Of a stretch of DNA of 35,938 bases, positions 1-7,589 are shown one piece after another. The position numbers were made by a program, and so were the translations under genes. This DNA comes from Nitriliruptorales bacterium (lineage in GTDB: Bacteria > Actinomycetota > Nitriliruptoria > Euzebyales > JAHELV01): positions 17,532 through 53,469 of the forward strand of contig JAHELV010000007.1 in the NCBI GenBank assembly GCA_024644015.1. The letters run 5' to 3'. Every line of letters starts with the position of its first letter. The stretch's first letter is position 1. The notes beneath the pieces are model-generated. The model was not told where the DNA came from and did not search any database. It saw only the letters and a program-made list of their open reading frames with translations.

Positions 1-1292
1 GGGTGCCCGCTCAGTCTGGCGCGCACGGCGGCGGCGTGGGCAGGCAGGTCCTCGGCGGCGGCGAGTGCATCGACGACCGGGAGCAGATCGGCGAGAGCGT
101 CACGCCCGTACTCGACCCAGTTGACGCGGACCATGAAGTCGGCGGTCGAAAGCCCACCGGAGAACCGTGCCGTGCCGCCGGTCGGCAGCGTGTGGTTCGG
201 GCCGGCGCAGTAGTCGCCCAGCGCCACCGGTGTGTCACGTCCGACGAAGATCGCTCCGGCAGAACGGACGCGCGCCGCCACTGCCGGCGCGTCAGCCGTC
301 TGCACCTCCAGGTGCTCCGCGGCGAAGGCGTCGGCGGCGGCCACGGCCTGATCGAGATCACGGACCAGGAGCGCGATGCCACGCCCGGTGAGCGCTGTCC
401 GCACGCGGTCGGCGTGGCGGGCGCGTGCGACCTCGGTGGCGAGCGCCGCGTCGGTCCGGTCGATCAGGGAGGCATCGTTGGTGATCAACAAGCACAACGC
501 ACGAGGGTCGTGCTCGGCCTGCGCAACGAGATCGCAGGCGAGCAGGCGCGGGTCGGCGGTCTCATCAGCGATGATCGCGATCTCCGTCGTGCCTGCCTGC
601 GAGTCGATGCCGCACGCGCCGGAGGCGGCGACCTGCATCTTTGCTTCGGCGACGTAGGCGTTTCCGGGCCCGACGACCTTGTCGCAGCGTGGCACGGTCG
701 ACGTGCCGTACGCCATGGCTGCGACCGCCTGCGCTCCGCCGATCCGCAACACCCGGTCGGCGCCGACGATCTCGGCAGCGGCCAGGATCGTCTGGTTGAC
801 GACACCATCCACACCAGGCGGTGTGCACAGGATCACCTCGTCGACACCCGCGACGCGTGCCGGTACGACTGTCATGACGACCGTCGACGGATACGCGCCG
901 AGGCCGCCCGGCACGTACACACCGACACGGCGCACAGGTCGATGGGCCAGACCGAGGCGGGCACCGTCGCGGTCGACGTACCAGTCGTCGGGACGAGCCC
1001 GCTGATGGAACCACCGGACCTGTTCGGCCGCACGCTCGAGGGCTGAACGCAGCGACGGATCAAGTCCGGCAAGCGCCTGGGCGCGATCGGCGGCGGAGAC
1101 CTGCCACCGGTCACCCCGCCATCCGTCGAACCGCGCGGTGAGCTCGGAGACCGCCGCGTCGCCACGCTCCCGCACGGCCGCGATGGTCTCGGCGACGCTT
1201 CCGCGCACCTGTGCCACGGCCTCGTCCTCCGGGCGTCGAACGTGGCTGGTGAGATCACCGAAGTCTGCTCGAACATCTACTCGGGTCAGCAC
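1..1292 (-). CDS. hisD: Histidinol dehydrogenase, C-terminal end cut by the window
   Basis: Catalyses the last two steps of histidine synthesis in the cytoplasm, oxidising L-histidinol to L-histidine with NAD. The minus strand reads through 430 codons from the GTG at 1292 to the window edge, about the full length of the family, so only the last residues are missing. The NAD/substrate core is visible: AMAYGT, then a stretch reading DKVVGPGNAYVAEAK, then GIDSQAGTTEI and AQAEHDPRA. The C-terminal part carries the GPNHTLPTGG motif and AEHLEV. The start is chosen because the protein opens MLTRVDVR, typical of the family; the start codon lies 88 bp from the divergent LON-domain gene. No other his gene is visible in the window. 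Identification is firm; the exact 3' end is not visible. Confidence 0.95.
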   Translation of the reverse strand, partial: MLTRVDVRADFGDLTSHVRRPEDEAVAQVRGSVAETIAAVRERGDAAVSELTARFDGWRGDRWQVSAADRAQALAGLDPSLRSALERAAEQVRWFHQRARPDDWYVDRDGARLGLAHRPVRRVGVYVPGGLGAYPSTVVMTVVPARVAGVDEVILCTPPGVDGVVNQTILAAAEIVGADRVLRIGGAQAVAAMAYGTSTVPRCDKVVGPGNAYVAEAKMQVAASGACGIDSQAGTTEIAIIADETADPRLLACDLVAQAEHDPRALCLLITNDASLIDRTDAALATEVARARHADRVRTALTGRGIALLVRDLDQAVAAADAFAAEHLEVQTADAPAVAARVRSAGAIFVGRDTPVALGDYCAGPNHTLPTGGTARFSGGLSTADFMVRVNWVEYGRDALADLLPVVDALAAAEDLPAHAAAVRARLSGH

Positions 1293-1380
1293 GGTGCGAA
1301 AGCCTAGCGTCCGGTGCGGCGAGCACAGCGCTCGGCACGTAGCCTTTGAACATGGCGAACCGCCGACACGCCGGTCTGAA

Positions 1381-2031
1381 ATGGTGAGCCGAGAGCTCCC
1401 GCTGTTTCCTCTGCACGTCGTGCTGTTTCCGGGCCGTCCGCTACCACTGCACATCTTCGAACCCCGCTATCGCGAGTTGCTCGACGACTGCCTGGCCGCG
1501 GACCGTCGTTTCGGTGTCGTCGCCATCAGGTTCGGGCGGGCCGAGGACGGTGGGGCCGATGTGTACCCGGTTGGAACCGTCGCCGAGATCGTCCGTGTGG
1601 AGCAGCTCGACGACGGCCGTTCGAACATAGTGACCAGGGGCGCCGAGCGGTTTCGCGTGACGCAGCTGCTCAGCGACGGGCCATACCTGCGCGCACAGGT
1701 CGAGCTGCTGGACGATCCGCCGGCCGACGCGAGGCTCACGCCGCTCGTGTCGATGTTGCGCGTTGAGCTCGAGGCCTACCTTCAGGACATCGGCGCCGGT
1801 GAGCCGCTGGCGGGCAGACTGCCGGCCAAGCCCGCGGCGCTCGCATGGCTCGCCGCCTGCGCCGCCGAGCTCCAGCTGTCCGAGCAACAGCAACTCCTCG
1901 AGATCGACTCGCTCGCCGAACGCCTGCACACGACCATCCGCTTTCTTCGCCGTGAACACAGCCTGCTGCGCCGCCTCGGGCACGTCACGATCCTGCGCCC
2001 CCAGGGCCCGGCGGGTGCGACGCTCAACTGA
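1381..2031 (+). CDS. LON substrate-binding domain protein
   Basis: A 216-residue stand-alone LON N-terminal (substrate-binding) domain protein, without the AAA+ or protease parts of Lon. It opens with ELPLFPLHVVLFPGRPLPLH followed by FEPRY, the hallmark start of this family, and ends in an alpha-helical segment rich in Gln, Leu and Arg (about residues 165-200). Such proteins are widespread in actinobacteria but their role is not settled; substrate or adaptor binding is an inference from the Lon domain. The ATG at 1381 is preferred because the conserved domain begins immediately after it. The frame is open further upstream but that part shows no family similarity. There is no clear ribosome-binding site. 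It lies 87 bp upstream of lgt on the same strand. Confidence 0.85.
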   Translation: MVSRELPLFPLHVVLFPGRPLPLHIFEPRYRELLDDCLAADRRFGVVAIRFGRAEDGGADVYPVGTVAEIVRVEQLDDGRSNIVTRGAERFRVTQLLSDGPYLRAQVELLDDPPADARLTPLVSMLRVELEAYLQDIGAGEPLAGRLPAKPAALAWLAACAAELQLSEQQQLLEIDSLAERLHTTIRFLRREHSLLRRLGHVTILRPQGPAGATLN

Positions 2032-2118
2032 CCCGCTGGATGCCATCGCCCCGATACTCCGTCGCGCTGATGGCCGTCGGTTCGCTCACCGGTTGATGCG
2101 GCGGTACCGTCTGGCCCC

Positions 2119-3096
2119 ATGATGCTTGCGACCATTCCTCCGCCTCCCGGCCAGCAGATCGACATCGGCCCGTTGTCGATCCACTACTACGGCGTGTTGA
2201 TCGGCATCGGCGCGCTGGTCGCCATCGCCATCGGTCGGCGTCGCTGGGCCGCACTGGGCGGCGACCCTGATCAGGTCGATCGCGTGGGGTTCGTCGCCGT
2301 GTTCGCCGGCCTGGCAGGCGGCCGAATCGGTTATGTGCTGACCCACCTGAGCAGCTTCGCCGAGAGGCCGTGGGCGGTCCTGTTCGTGTGGGAGGGTGGC
2401 CTTGCGGTCTTTGGCGGCCTGACGGTCGGGATCGTCGTGGGCGTCTGGTACGCGCGCCGACTGGGCATGCCGGTCGCCGCTGCGGTCGACGCGATCATCC
2501 CGGGCCTGCCGGTCGCGCAAGCCATCGGCCGGTGGGGCAACTACTTCAACCAGGAGCTGTACGGTACCCCGGCCGACCTGCCGTGGGCGCTCGAGGTCGA
2601 CCCGGCGCGACGCGTCGCGCCGTACACCGAGTTCGCGACGTTCCATCCGACGTTCCTGTACGAGTCGCTGCTCAACCTCGCGTTGTTCGGCGTGCTGGTG
2701 TTCCTGGGCAACCGACAGCGGCTGCGTCAGGGATCGCTGTTGTGGGTGTACCTCGCGGGGTACGGGCTCATCCGCTTCTCTGTGGAGCTGCTCCGCACTG
2801 ACACGACGTTCCGGCTGCTCGGGCTGTCGCGGAACAACTGGATCGCGTTGCTCGTCTTCCTGGGCGGGCTCGCCGGTCTCCGCTGGTGGCAGCGCCGGGG
2901 TCCTGACCGCCCCGTCGGCACCCCGATCGACAGCGAGGATGCGTCAACCGACATTGACGCGTCAACCGACATCGCGAACGGGTCGACCGACGCTGCCTCG
3001 GCGACCACGACGGCATCCGGTACGGGTCCGTCATCCGACGACGACCCTGCAGCCGGTGGCGACAGCACCACACCCAGCACGACGCCCACCGGATGA
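2119..3096 (+). CDS. lgt: Prolipoprotein diacylglyceryl transferase
   Basis: Membrane enzyme that transfers diacylglycerol from phosphatidylglycerol to the lipobox cysteine of prolipoproteins, the first step of lipoprotein maturation; LspA, encoded further along the window, does the next. The Lgt signature GRWGNYFNQELYG is at about residues 139-151, with HPTFLYES and a conserved Arg in RFSVELLR further on. Several hydrophobic segments span residues 18-255. The last 60 or so residues form a Ser/Thr/Asp-rich tail containing repeated ASTDI units, a feature often seen on actinobacterial Lgt proteins and probably a disordered cytoplasmic extension. Two adjacent ATG codons (2119, 2122) could each be the start. 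The stop overlaps the tag start by four bases (ATGA), indicating coupled translation. Confidence 0.96.
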   Translation: MMLATIPPPPGQQIDIGPLSIHYYGVLIGIGALVAIAIGRRRWAALGGDPDQVDRVGFVAVFAGLAGGRIGYVLTHLSSFAERPWAVLFVWEGGLAVFGGLTVGIVVGVWYARRLGMPVAAAVDAIIPGLPVAQAIGRWGNYFNQELYGTPADLPWALEVDPARRVAPYTEFATFHPTFLYESLLNLALFGVLVFLGNRQRLRQGSLLWVYLAGYGLIRFSVELLRTDTTFRLLGLSRNNWIALLVFLGGLAGLRWWQRRGPDRPVGTPIDSEDASTDIDASTDIANGSTDAASATTTASGTGPSSDDDPAAGGDSTTPSTTPTG

Positions 3097-3683
3097 GCGA
3101 CGCCGTCGTCGTTGGCGACGATGGCGTCGCCAGGTGCTGGTGGGCGGCCGGGGACCCGCTGTACCGGGCCTACCACGACGACGAGTGGGGACGCCCGGTG
3201 CGCGACGATCGCGGGCTGTTCGAGCGCATCAGCCTCGAGGCGTTCCAGTCGGGGCTGTCCTGGCTCGTGATCCTGCGCAAGCGCGCGGCGTTCCGGTCAG
3301 CGTTCAACGACTTCGATGTCGCTACGGTCGCCACATTCGACGACGGCGATCGCGCACGTCTGCTCAGCGACGCGGGCATCGTGCGCAACCGCGCCAAGAT
3401 CGACGCCACGATCGCCAACGCGTGCGCGACGCTCGCGCTGCAGGCCGACGGCACGACGCTCCACGATCTGCTCTGGTCCTTCGCGCCCGCGCCGCAGCCC
3501 CCACCGACGTCGTTCGATGACGTGCCTGCCATCACCCCCGCCTCAACGGCGATGGCCGCGGAGTTGAAGCGCCGGGGTTTCCGCTTCGTCGGTCCCACGA
3601 CCTGCTACGCGCTGATGCAGGCCGTGGGAATGGTCAACGACCACGTGGCCGGCTGCGACGTTCGCGATCGCGTGCCTGCCTGA
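3093..3683 (+). CDS. tag: DNA-3-methyladenine glycosylase I
   Basis: Base-excision repair enzyme that removes 3-methyladenine from alkylated DNA. The 196-residue protein matches the Tag family along its length: RCWWAAGDPLYRAYHDDEWG near the N terminus, FQSGLSW, the FVGPTTCYALMQAVGMVNDH segment, and a closing Cys. The family's structural zinc is held by two Cys and two His. Here candidates are Cys15, the His of YHDDEW, the His of VNDH and the Cys five residues later, all present. The start codon overlaps the lgt stop (ATGA). The stop codon touches a strong inverted repeat that probably ends the LON-lgt-tag transcript. Confidence 0.95.
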   Translation: MSDAVVVGDDGVARCWWAAGDPLYRAYHDDEWGRPVRDDRGLFERISLEAFQSGLSWLVILRKRAAFRSAFNDFDVATVATFDDGDRARLLSDAGIVRNRAKIDATIANACATLALQADGTTLHDLLWSFAPAPQPPPTSFDDVPAITPASTAMAAELKRRGFRFVGPTTCYALMQAVGMVNDHVAGCDVRDRVPA

Positions 3684-3713
3684 CGACGCCGCGACGGCCG
3701 GTCGCGGCGTCGT
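3683..3713. terminator. Strong hairpin between converging genes tag and the first propeller gene
   Basis: A 13-base stem ACGACGCCGCGAC at 3683-3695 pairs perfectly with GTCGCGGCGTCGT at 3701-3713 across a five-base GGCCG loop. It begins on the last base of the tag stop codon and sits 54 bp from the stop of the oppositely oriented propeller gene. There is no run of T on either side, as is common for actinobacterial terminators, so it could stop transcription from both directions. Confidence 0.75.
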
Positions 3714-3766
3714 GCGGTTCGGGCGTCATTGCACCCATCGGGTGCGACCGCTGCGCATACGTGGCG

Positions 3767-5899
3767 TCAGCAGCGGATCTTTGTGCCTCCACCCGGATAG
3801 CTGCAGCGATCCCGGACGACACCGGAGGCCTTCTTGAGTGTGGCGCGGTCGCCACCGTTGTTCCACACGTACCGCCGGCGGTTCCAGAACAGGTCGTTGC
3901 TGTCGTTGGTGCCCCTGCCGGTGTGTATGCGCACGTAACCGCCGGCACGGAGCCTGAAGCCCTGTGGGATCTTGTAGCGGTTGCCGGCCCTGTCCCGGAC
4001 GATCCAGTTGGAGATCTTGCGACCCTTCCCGCCGAAGTTGTGCAGGACGATCATCTCTTTGTTCAGGTGCGCGTTCTTGCGGGTGTCCTTGCCCGGCGGG
4101 TTGTAGACGATCCGGTAGAACTCGATCTTGGGGGCTGGTGCAGGGGCTGGCGGAGGGTCGACCGGTGCTCCGCCGATGTCGGGTGCGGTGATCTCGAAGA
4201 TCTTGCCGTCGTTCTCGGTCGGGTCCGGGCCGTTGTCGATCGCGCGGTCGACGATCCACAGGTTCATCTGGCCGCTGCCGTTGCTCGCCGGCGCCACCGC
4301 CAACCCGGAGATGTACTTCATCGCGCTGACCGGCGCGGAGATGGTCCGCACCAGCGTCCCGTCGTGGGTGACCTCAAAGATCTGCTTGGTCGTGCGGGCA
4401 CCCACGTACAGGGTGCGCCGCTCCGCGTTCGACGTCATACCCTCGAAGTCGGTCGGACCCAGATGGCTGATGTCGAAGTGCGTCACCGAGTCGTTGCCGT
4501 TGCCAAAGACCCCGTCAACCGGATTGATCCGGTAGATCTCCCTCCCGACCCCGTCGAGGTAGAACAGATGCCCCGACACCGGGTCGAACTCGGGATCCTC
4601 GGTGTCGACATTTCCGAAGGGGGATATGTCGATCGCGGTGACGACGTCGTCCCGGGTGCCGTGCACACCGTCGGCGCCGCGCTTGACCACGAAGATCTTC
4701 CTCTTGTCGTCGTCGGAGACGAACAGCGTCTTCGTGGCGGCGTCATACCCGAGGCCCGTGGGCTCCCGCGAATAGTTGCTCGGCGCGTTCGGGCCGTACG
4801 TCGCGCCGGTCCCCACCACGCTGCCGGTGCGTGTCGAACGCCACAGATTGACGTTGTTCCAGCCGGCACCCGTCGTCTCGTCGACCTCCGAATCGGCCAC
4901 CACCAACTCGTCGGACGCAGGCATCCACACGATCCCCGAAGGATCCGGCGACGCCGGACTCCACGACGACGTCTGCACCGTACGGACCAACGTCGCGGTG
5001 TCCACCGGCGCCGCCGGCGCAACCACCGCCGCAAGCGACACCTCCGTCACACCACCAAACGTCGACGCGCCACCCGCATCAGCGACGTACAAGTTCACAT
5101 CCCCCGGATCGTCGGTCGGGTCGGTGCTCGGCGCGAACGTCATCGCAACCGGAGCCGACAACTCGGTCGACGCCACACTGAAACGCTTCTGCACAGCACC
5201 GTCGAGATCCACCGCGTCGACACGATCCCGGTCCGGATCCATCACATACAACAGATCGTCGGTGGCATTGAACGCAATCAGCCGGTCCGCGTCACTCGGC
5301 GCAAGCGGCACCTGCTCCGCCGCACCCCCACCGTCCTGCCCGGCCACGACCGCAACAGAATCCGCACCCTCCTCCAGAACCAACCAGCTGTCGGTCTGCG
5401 GGTCGAACGTCGCGCTCTGCGGCGCCTCCAACTGCAACCCGTCGATCGCCACACGCTCGGCCGCCGGCCTCCGAGCATCCAAAGCGGCACCCGACACCTG
5501 CACCTGCTCACCACCGTCGACCGCGGTCAGCTCACCCTGCGCCGCATCAAACGCCAACGTCTGCGGGTCCGACAGCTCCGGCAGCGTGAACGCCCCCCGC
5601 CGCTGCTCATCGGGACCGAGCCGCAACACCGGCGTCGCGCCAGCCTCATCCCCAGCCACAAGGAACTCGCGGCGCGCCGGGTCATACGCCAACCCGGCCG
5701 GATGCGCGACACCCAACTCGTTGGTCCAGACCGTCCGCACCTCCTGCGCCTCCAGCACCGGCACCGAACCCGCGGACGCCGCCGCCGCCCGCGGCGCGCC
5801 AACACCCACAAAGACCCCCGCAGCCCACACCACCAAGACCACACCAACCACCAACACCCGCCAGCCGGTCGCCCTCCCGCAACTGCCCACGTCTGCCAT
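3767..5899 (-). CDS. Secreted beta-propeller protein with C-terminal lamin-tail domain (copy A)
   Basis: A 710-residue exported protein. The ATG at 5899 is chosen over an upstream in-frame start because GGAAGGA lies six bases before it and a signal peptide follows directly (hydrophobic residues 14-32, Ala-rich cleavage region near 38-41). Residues 45-575 hold about ten repeats of a propeller type, each with a pattern such as GLAYDPARREFLVAGDE or LIAFNATDDLLYVMDPD; some carry Asp/Gly loops that could bind calcium (GVFGNGNDSVTHFD). A Pro/Ala linker leads to a lamin-tail (LTD) domain at about 590-710, beginning PKIEFYRIVYN and ending in a likely disulfide pair. Residues 1-578 are identical to the neighbouring copy B; the C terminus is unrelated. 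Function unknown; an envelope or extracellular binding or hydrolytic role is inference. Confidence 0.85.
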   Translation of the reverse strand: MADVGSCGRATGWRVLVVGVVLVVWAAGVFVGVGAPRAAAASAGSVPVLEAQEVRTVWTNELGVAHPAGLAYDPARREFLVAGDEAGATPVLRLGPDEQRRGAFTLPELSDPQTLAFDAAQGELTAVDGGEQVQVSGAALDARRPAAERVAIDGLQLEAPQSATFDPQTDSWLVLEEGADSVAVVAGQDGGGAAEQVPLAPSDADRLIAFNATDDLLYVMDPDRDRVDAVDLDGAVQKRFSVASTELSAPVAMTFAPSTDPTDDPGDVNLYVADAGGASTFGGVTEVSLAAVVAPAAPVDTATLVRTVQTSSWSPASPDPSGIVWMPASDELVVADSEVDETTGAGWNNVNLWRSTRTGSVVGTGATYGPNAPSNYSREPTGLGYDAATKTLFVSDDDKRKIFVVKRGADGVHGTRDDVVTAIDISPFGNVDTEDPEFDPVSGHLFYLDGVGREIYRINPVDGVFGNGNDSVTHFDISHLGPTDFEGMTSNAERRTLYVGARTTKQIFEVTHDGTLVRTISAPVSAMKYISGLAVAPASNGSGQMNLWIVDRAIDNGPDPTENDGKIFEITAPDIGGAPVDPPPAPAPAPKIEFYRIVYNPPGKDTRKNAHLNKEMIVLHNFGGKGRKISNWIVRDRAGNRYKIPQGFRLRAGGYVRIHTGRGTNDSNDLFWNRRRYVWNNGGDRATLKKASGVVRDRCSYPGGGTKIRC

Positions 5900-6064
5900 C
5901 TCGGTTCCTTCCAGCGCCTGCAACGAACGCGGGCGACGGCGTCGGGTCGCGGCGGGAACGACGGACACGTGGGTCGTGTCAGCATGCGCTGACGCGGTCA
6001 CACCAGACCATCCCGATGCCAAGCACGGCCCCGGTTCCCGCCAAGGCCCAGATATGGATGCTGC
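4164..6064. repeat. Direct repeat unit A, 1,901 bp
   Basis: This segment recurs in the same orientation at 8554-10454, a constant offset of 4,390 bp. I saw no mismatch when reading the two, and translations in several overlapping frames agree throughout. The left edge falls in the codons after DIGG of the propeller protein, at the border between propeller and C-terminal domain. The right edge lies 165 bp upstream of the start codon. Homologous recombination between the units would delete the interval with ldcA and the EamA remnant. Confidence 0.95.
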
Positions 6065-6221
6065 CGCAACTTATACGCTAGAACCAACCGGCCGACATAC
6101 CAAATCTGCGGTAGTTCTCGCTTCCGAGGCTCAACCGCCGCCCGCGAGCTGACGAAGGTCCCGTTTGCGAGCAACATGCCTGCTCATCTGCCTCTGACCG
6201 CGCGGCCATCTTCAGGACGCG
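5900..6221. other. 322-bp spacer between propeller gene A and ldcA
   Basis: The part nearest the gene (to 6064) belongs to the perfect repeat. Beyond it, 6065-6120 is similar but clearly diverged from 10455-10511: on the minus strand both contain AGAAC, TACCG, GGTAT and GCGTATAA in the same order and nearly the same spacing. GTATAA is a plausible -10 element about 170 bp before the start codon, but no convincing -35 box is seen. The remainder (6121-6221) shows no gene or clear structure; it follows the ldcA stop. Confidence 0.5.
5906..5912 (-). promoter_or_regulatory. Ribosome-binding site that fixes the start of propeller gene A
   Basis: On the minus strand GGAAGGA stands six bases before ATG 5899. 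It is the main reason to reject the 41-codon in-frame extension upstream, which would bury the signal peptide. The identical site occurs before the second copy at 10296-10302. Confidence 0.8.
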
Positions 6222-7193
6222 CTAGGCCCGTAGCGGCAGGCGGTCGTGCGCCTCCAGCTGGCCGGTCGCCCCGTCGAGCGTGACCTTCCCCCCGTGCAGC
6301 ACGGCGGACTGGTCGGGCATGTGCCCGATGGGCAGGTCGGTGACGACCGGGATGCCACGGTCGCCCAGCCGATCAGCGATCACATCGGCAAAGGTGCTCG
6401 ACGGCCGGGTGAGCGGAGGATCGCACCGCACCGCCGCGCCGACGGCGACGCCGGCGACGCCGTCGAGCGCGCCGCTGTGCCGTAACTGCGTCAGCAGGCG
6501 ATCCACGCGGTACGGTGCCTCCCCCACCTCCTCCAGTAACAGCACGTGGCCTGCGGCGTTGACCGCGTCGGGCGTGCCGGCAAGCGCCGCGAGCACGGTC
6601 AGATTGCCGCCAATGAGCGGGACACGGACGCGTGTCGCGGGCGCGCCCCGCAGCGGCGTGCCGGTCAACGGTGGCAGCTCGGGGTCACCGAAGAGCAGTC
6701 GGCGGAGCCGGTCACGGACGCCGTGCGGCTGGACCGTCAGACGTCCCACGAAAGGCCCGTGCACCGTGACCAGGCCGATGCGCTGCCACGCCGCCAGCAA
6801 CAACGCGGAGACATCGCTGAACCCCACGATGATCTTCGGGTGTGCGGCCAGGGCGGCCCAGTCGATGCCGTCGAGGATGCGTGTCAGCCCATAGCCTCCG
6901 CGCGCAACCCAGATCGCCGAGACGGCCGGGTCGGCGATCGCCGCGTTGAGGTCGGCAGTACGCTGCTCGTCGGTGCCCGCCAGGTGGCCGGCGGCGGCAC
7001 GGACGTTGGCGCCCTCCACAACCCGCAGCCCCCACGACGAGAGCAGCGCGATCGCCGCATCGAGCAATCGGTGGTCGAGCACCGGCCCGCACGGACTGAC
7101 GACCGCGATGCGGTCACCAGATCGCAGCGCCATCGGGTGTCCCACATGCAGATGCGCGGGCCACCCGACGGAGCCTGACGCCGCCGCGCTCAT
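6222..7193 (-). CDS. ldcA: LD-carboxypeptidase (peptidase family S66)
   Basis: Family S66 serine peptidases of the LdcA/MccF type cleave the L,D-bond that releases the terminal D-Ala from murein tetrapeptides during wall recycling; some relatives give resistance to microcin C-like compounds. Visible landmarks are the opening LRSGDRIAVVSPCGPV, the arm WVARGGYGLTRIL, the nucleophile-region motif GFSDVSALL, the acidic motif LLEEVGEAPYRVDRLL that supplies the catalytic Glu, and the His motif DLPIGHMPDQ near the C terminus. The three-part catalytic set therefore looks complete. The ATG at 7193 overlaps the stop of the EamA remnant (ATGA); an alternative start is ATG 7133, where family similarity begins. 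The gene sits between the two halves of a large direct repeat. Which S66 subtype it is cannot be decided here. Confidence 0.9.
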   Translation of the reverse strand: MSAAASGSVGWPAHLHVGHPMALRSGDRIAVVSPCGPVLDHRLLDAAIALLSSWGLRVVEGANVRAAAGHLAGTDEQRTADLNAAIADPAVSAIWVARGGYGLTRILDGIDWAALAAHPKIIVGFSDVSALLLAAWQRIGLVTVHGPFVGRLTVQPHGVRDRLRRLLFGDPELPPLTGTPLRGAPATRVRVPLIGGNLTVLAALAGTPDAVNAAGHVLLLEEVGEAPYRVDRLLTQLRHSGALDGVAGVAVGAAVRCDPPLTRPSSTFADVIADRLGDRGIPVVTDLPIGHMPDQSAVLHGGKVTLDGATGQLEAHDRLPLRA

Positions 7194-7576
7194 CGAGGCG
7201 GCCGTCCCACAAGACCAATGCCAGCCAGAACCATTGCGTCACCGACCACGCCGCCGGCCCGCAACCGCTCGTGCGGGATCACTGCCGCGAACATCGCCGC
7301 CGTGATCGGCTCGAGCAGAAGAACCAACGCCGCGGTCGGCGAGGCCAGACCGGCCACGGTCGGCGCGGTCAGACCGGCCACGCCGCGGAAGAAGAGCCCG
7401 TACGCCATCGCTGTCGGCACAAGCGCGATGTGCACCAGCAACGCCACGCCGGCCCACGACAGCGGTGGCACGTTACGGTTCAACAGCGGCGAGAATACCA
7501 CGAGCAGGAACCCCACCATGCCGGCACCACGCCGCCGCCACCGGGACGGGACGGCAGAGGGGCACGTCCACGACAC
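7190..7576 (-). pseudogene. 5'-truncated EamA/DMT-family transporter
   Basis: Only the last third of an EamA-type drug/metabolite transporter is present. From the internal ATG at 7519 the translation has four hydrophobic stretches in the order of the second EamA domain, including LSWAGVALLVHIALVPTAMA, then GLFFRGVAGL, SPTAALVLLLEPITAA and a closing IGLVGRPPR. Full members have about ten membrane segments and 280-320 residues. The N-terminal domain and the start of the second are missing. Upstream the similarity stops and the second propeller gene ends only 13 bp beyond the frame's first GTG (7576). The missing part is nowhere in the window. The fragment may still be translated, since its stop overlaps the ldcA start, but a working transporter is unlikely. 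Confidence 0.75.
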
Positions 7577-7589
7577 CCCTCGAACCGGG

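Noticed and set aside
2941-2960. Inverted repeat GCGTCAA/TTGACGC inside lgt
   Set aside because: It arises from the repeated Ser-Thr-Asp codons of the tail and lies inside the coding region.
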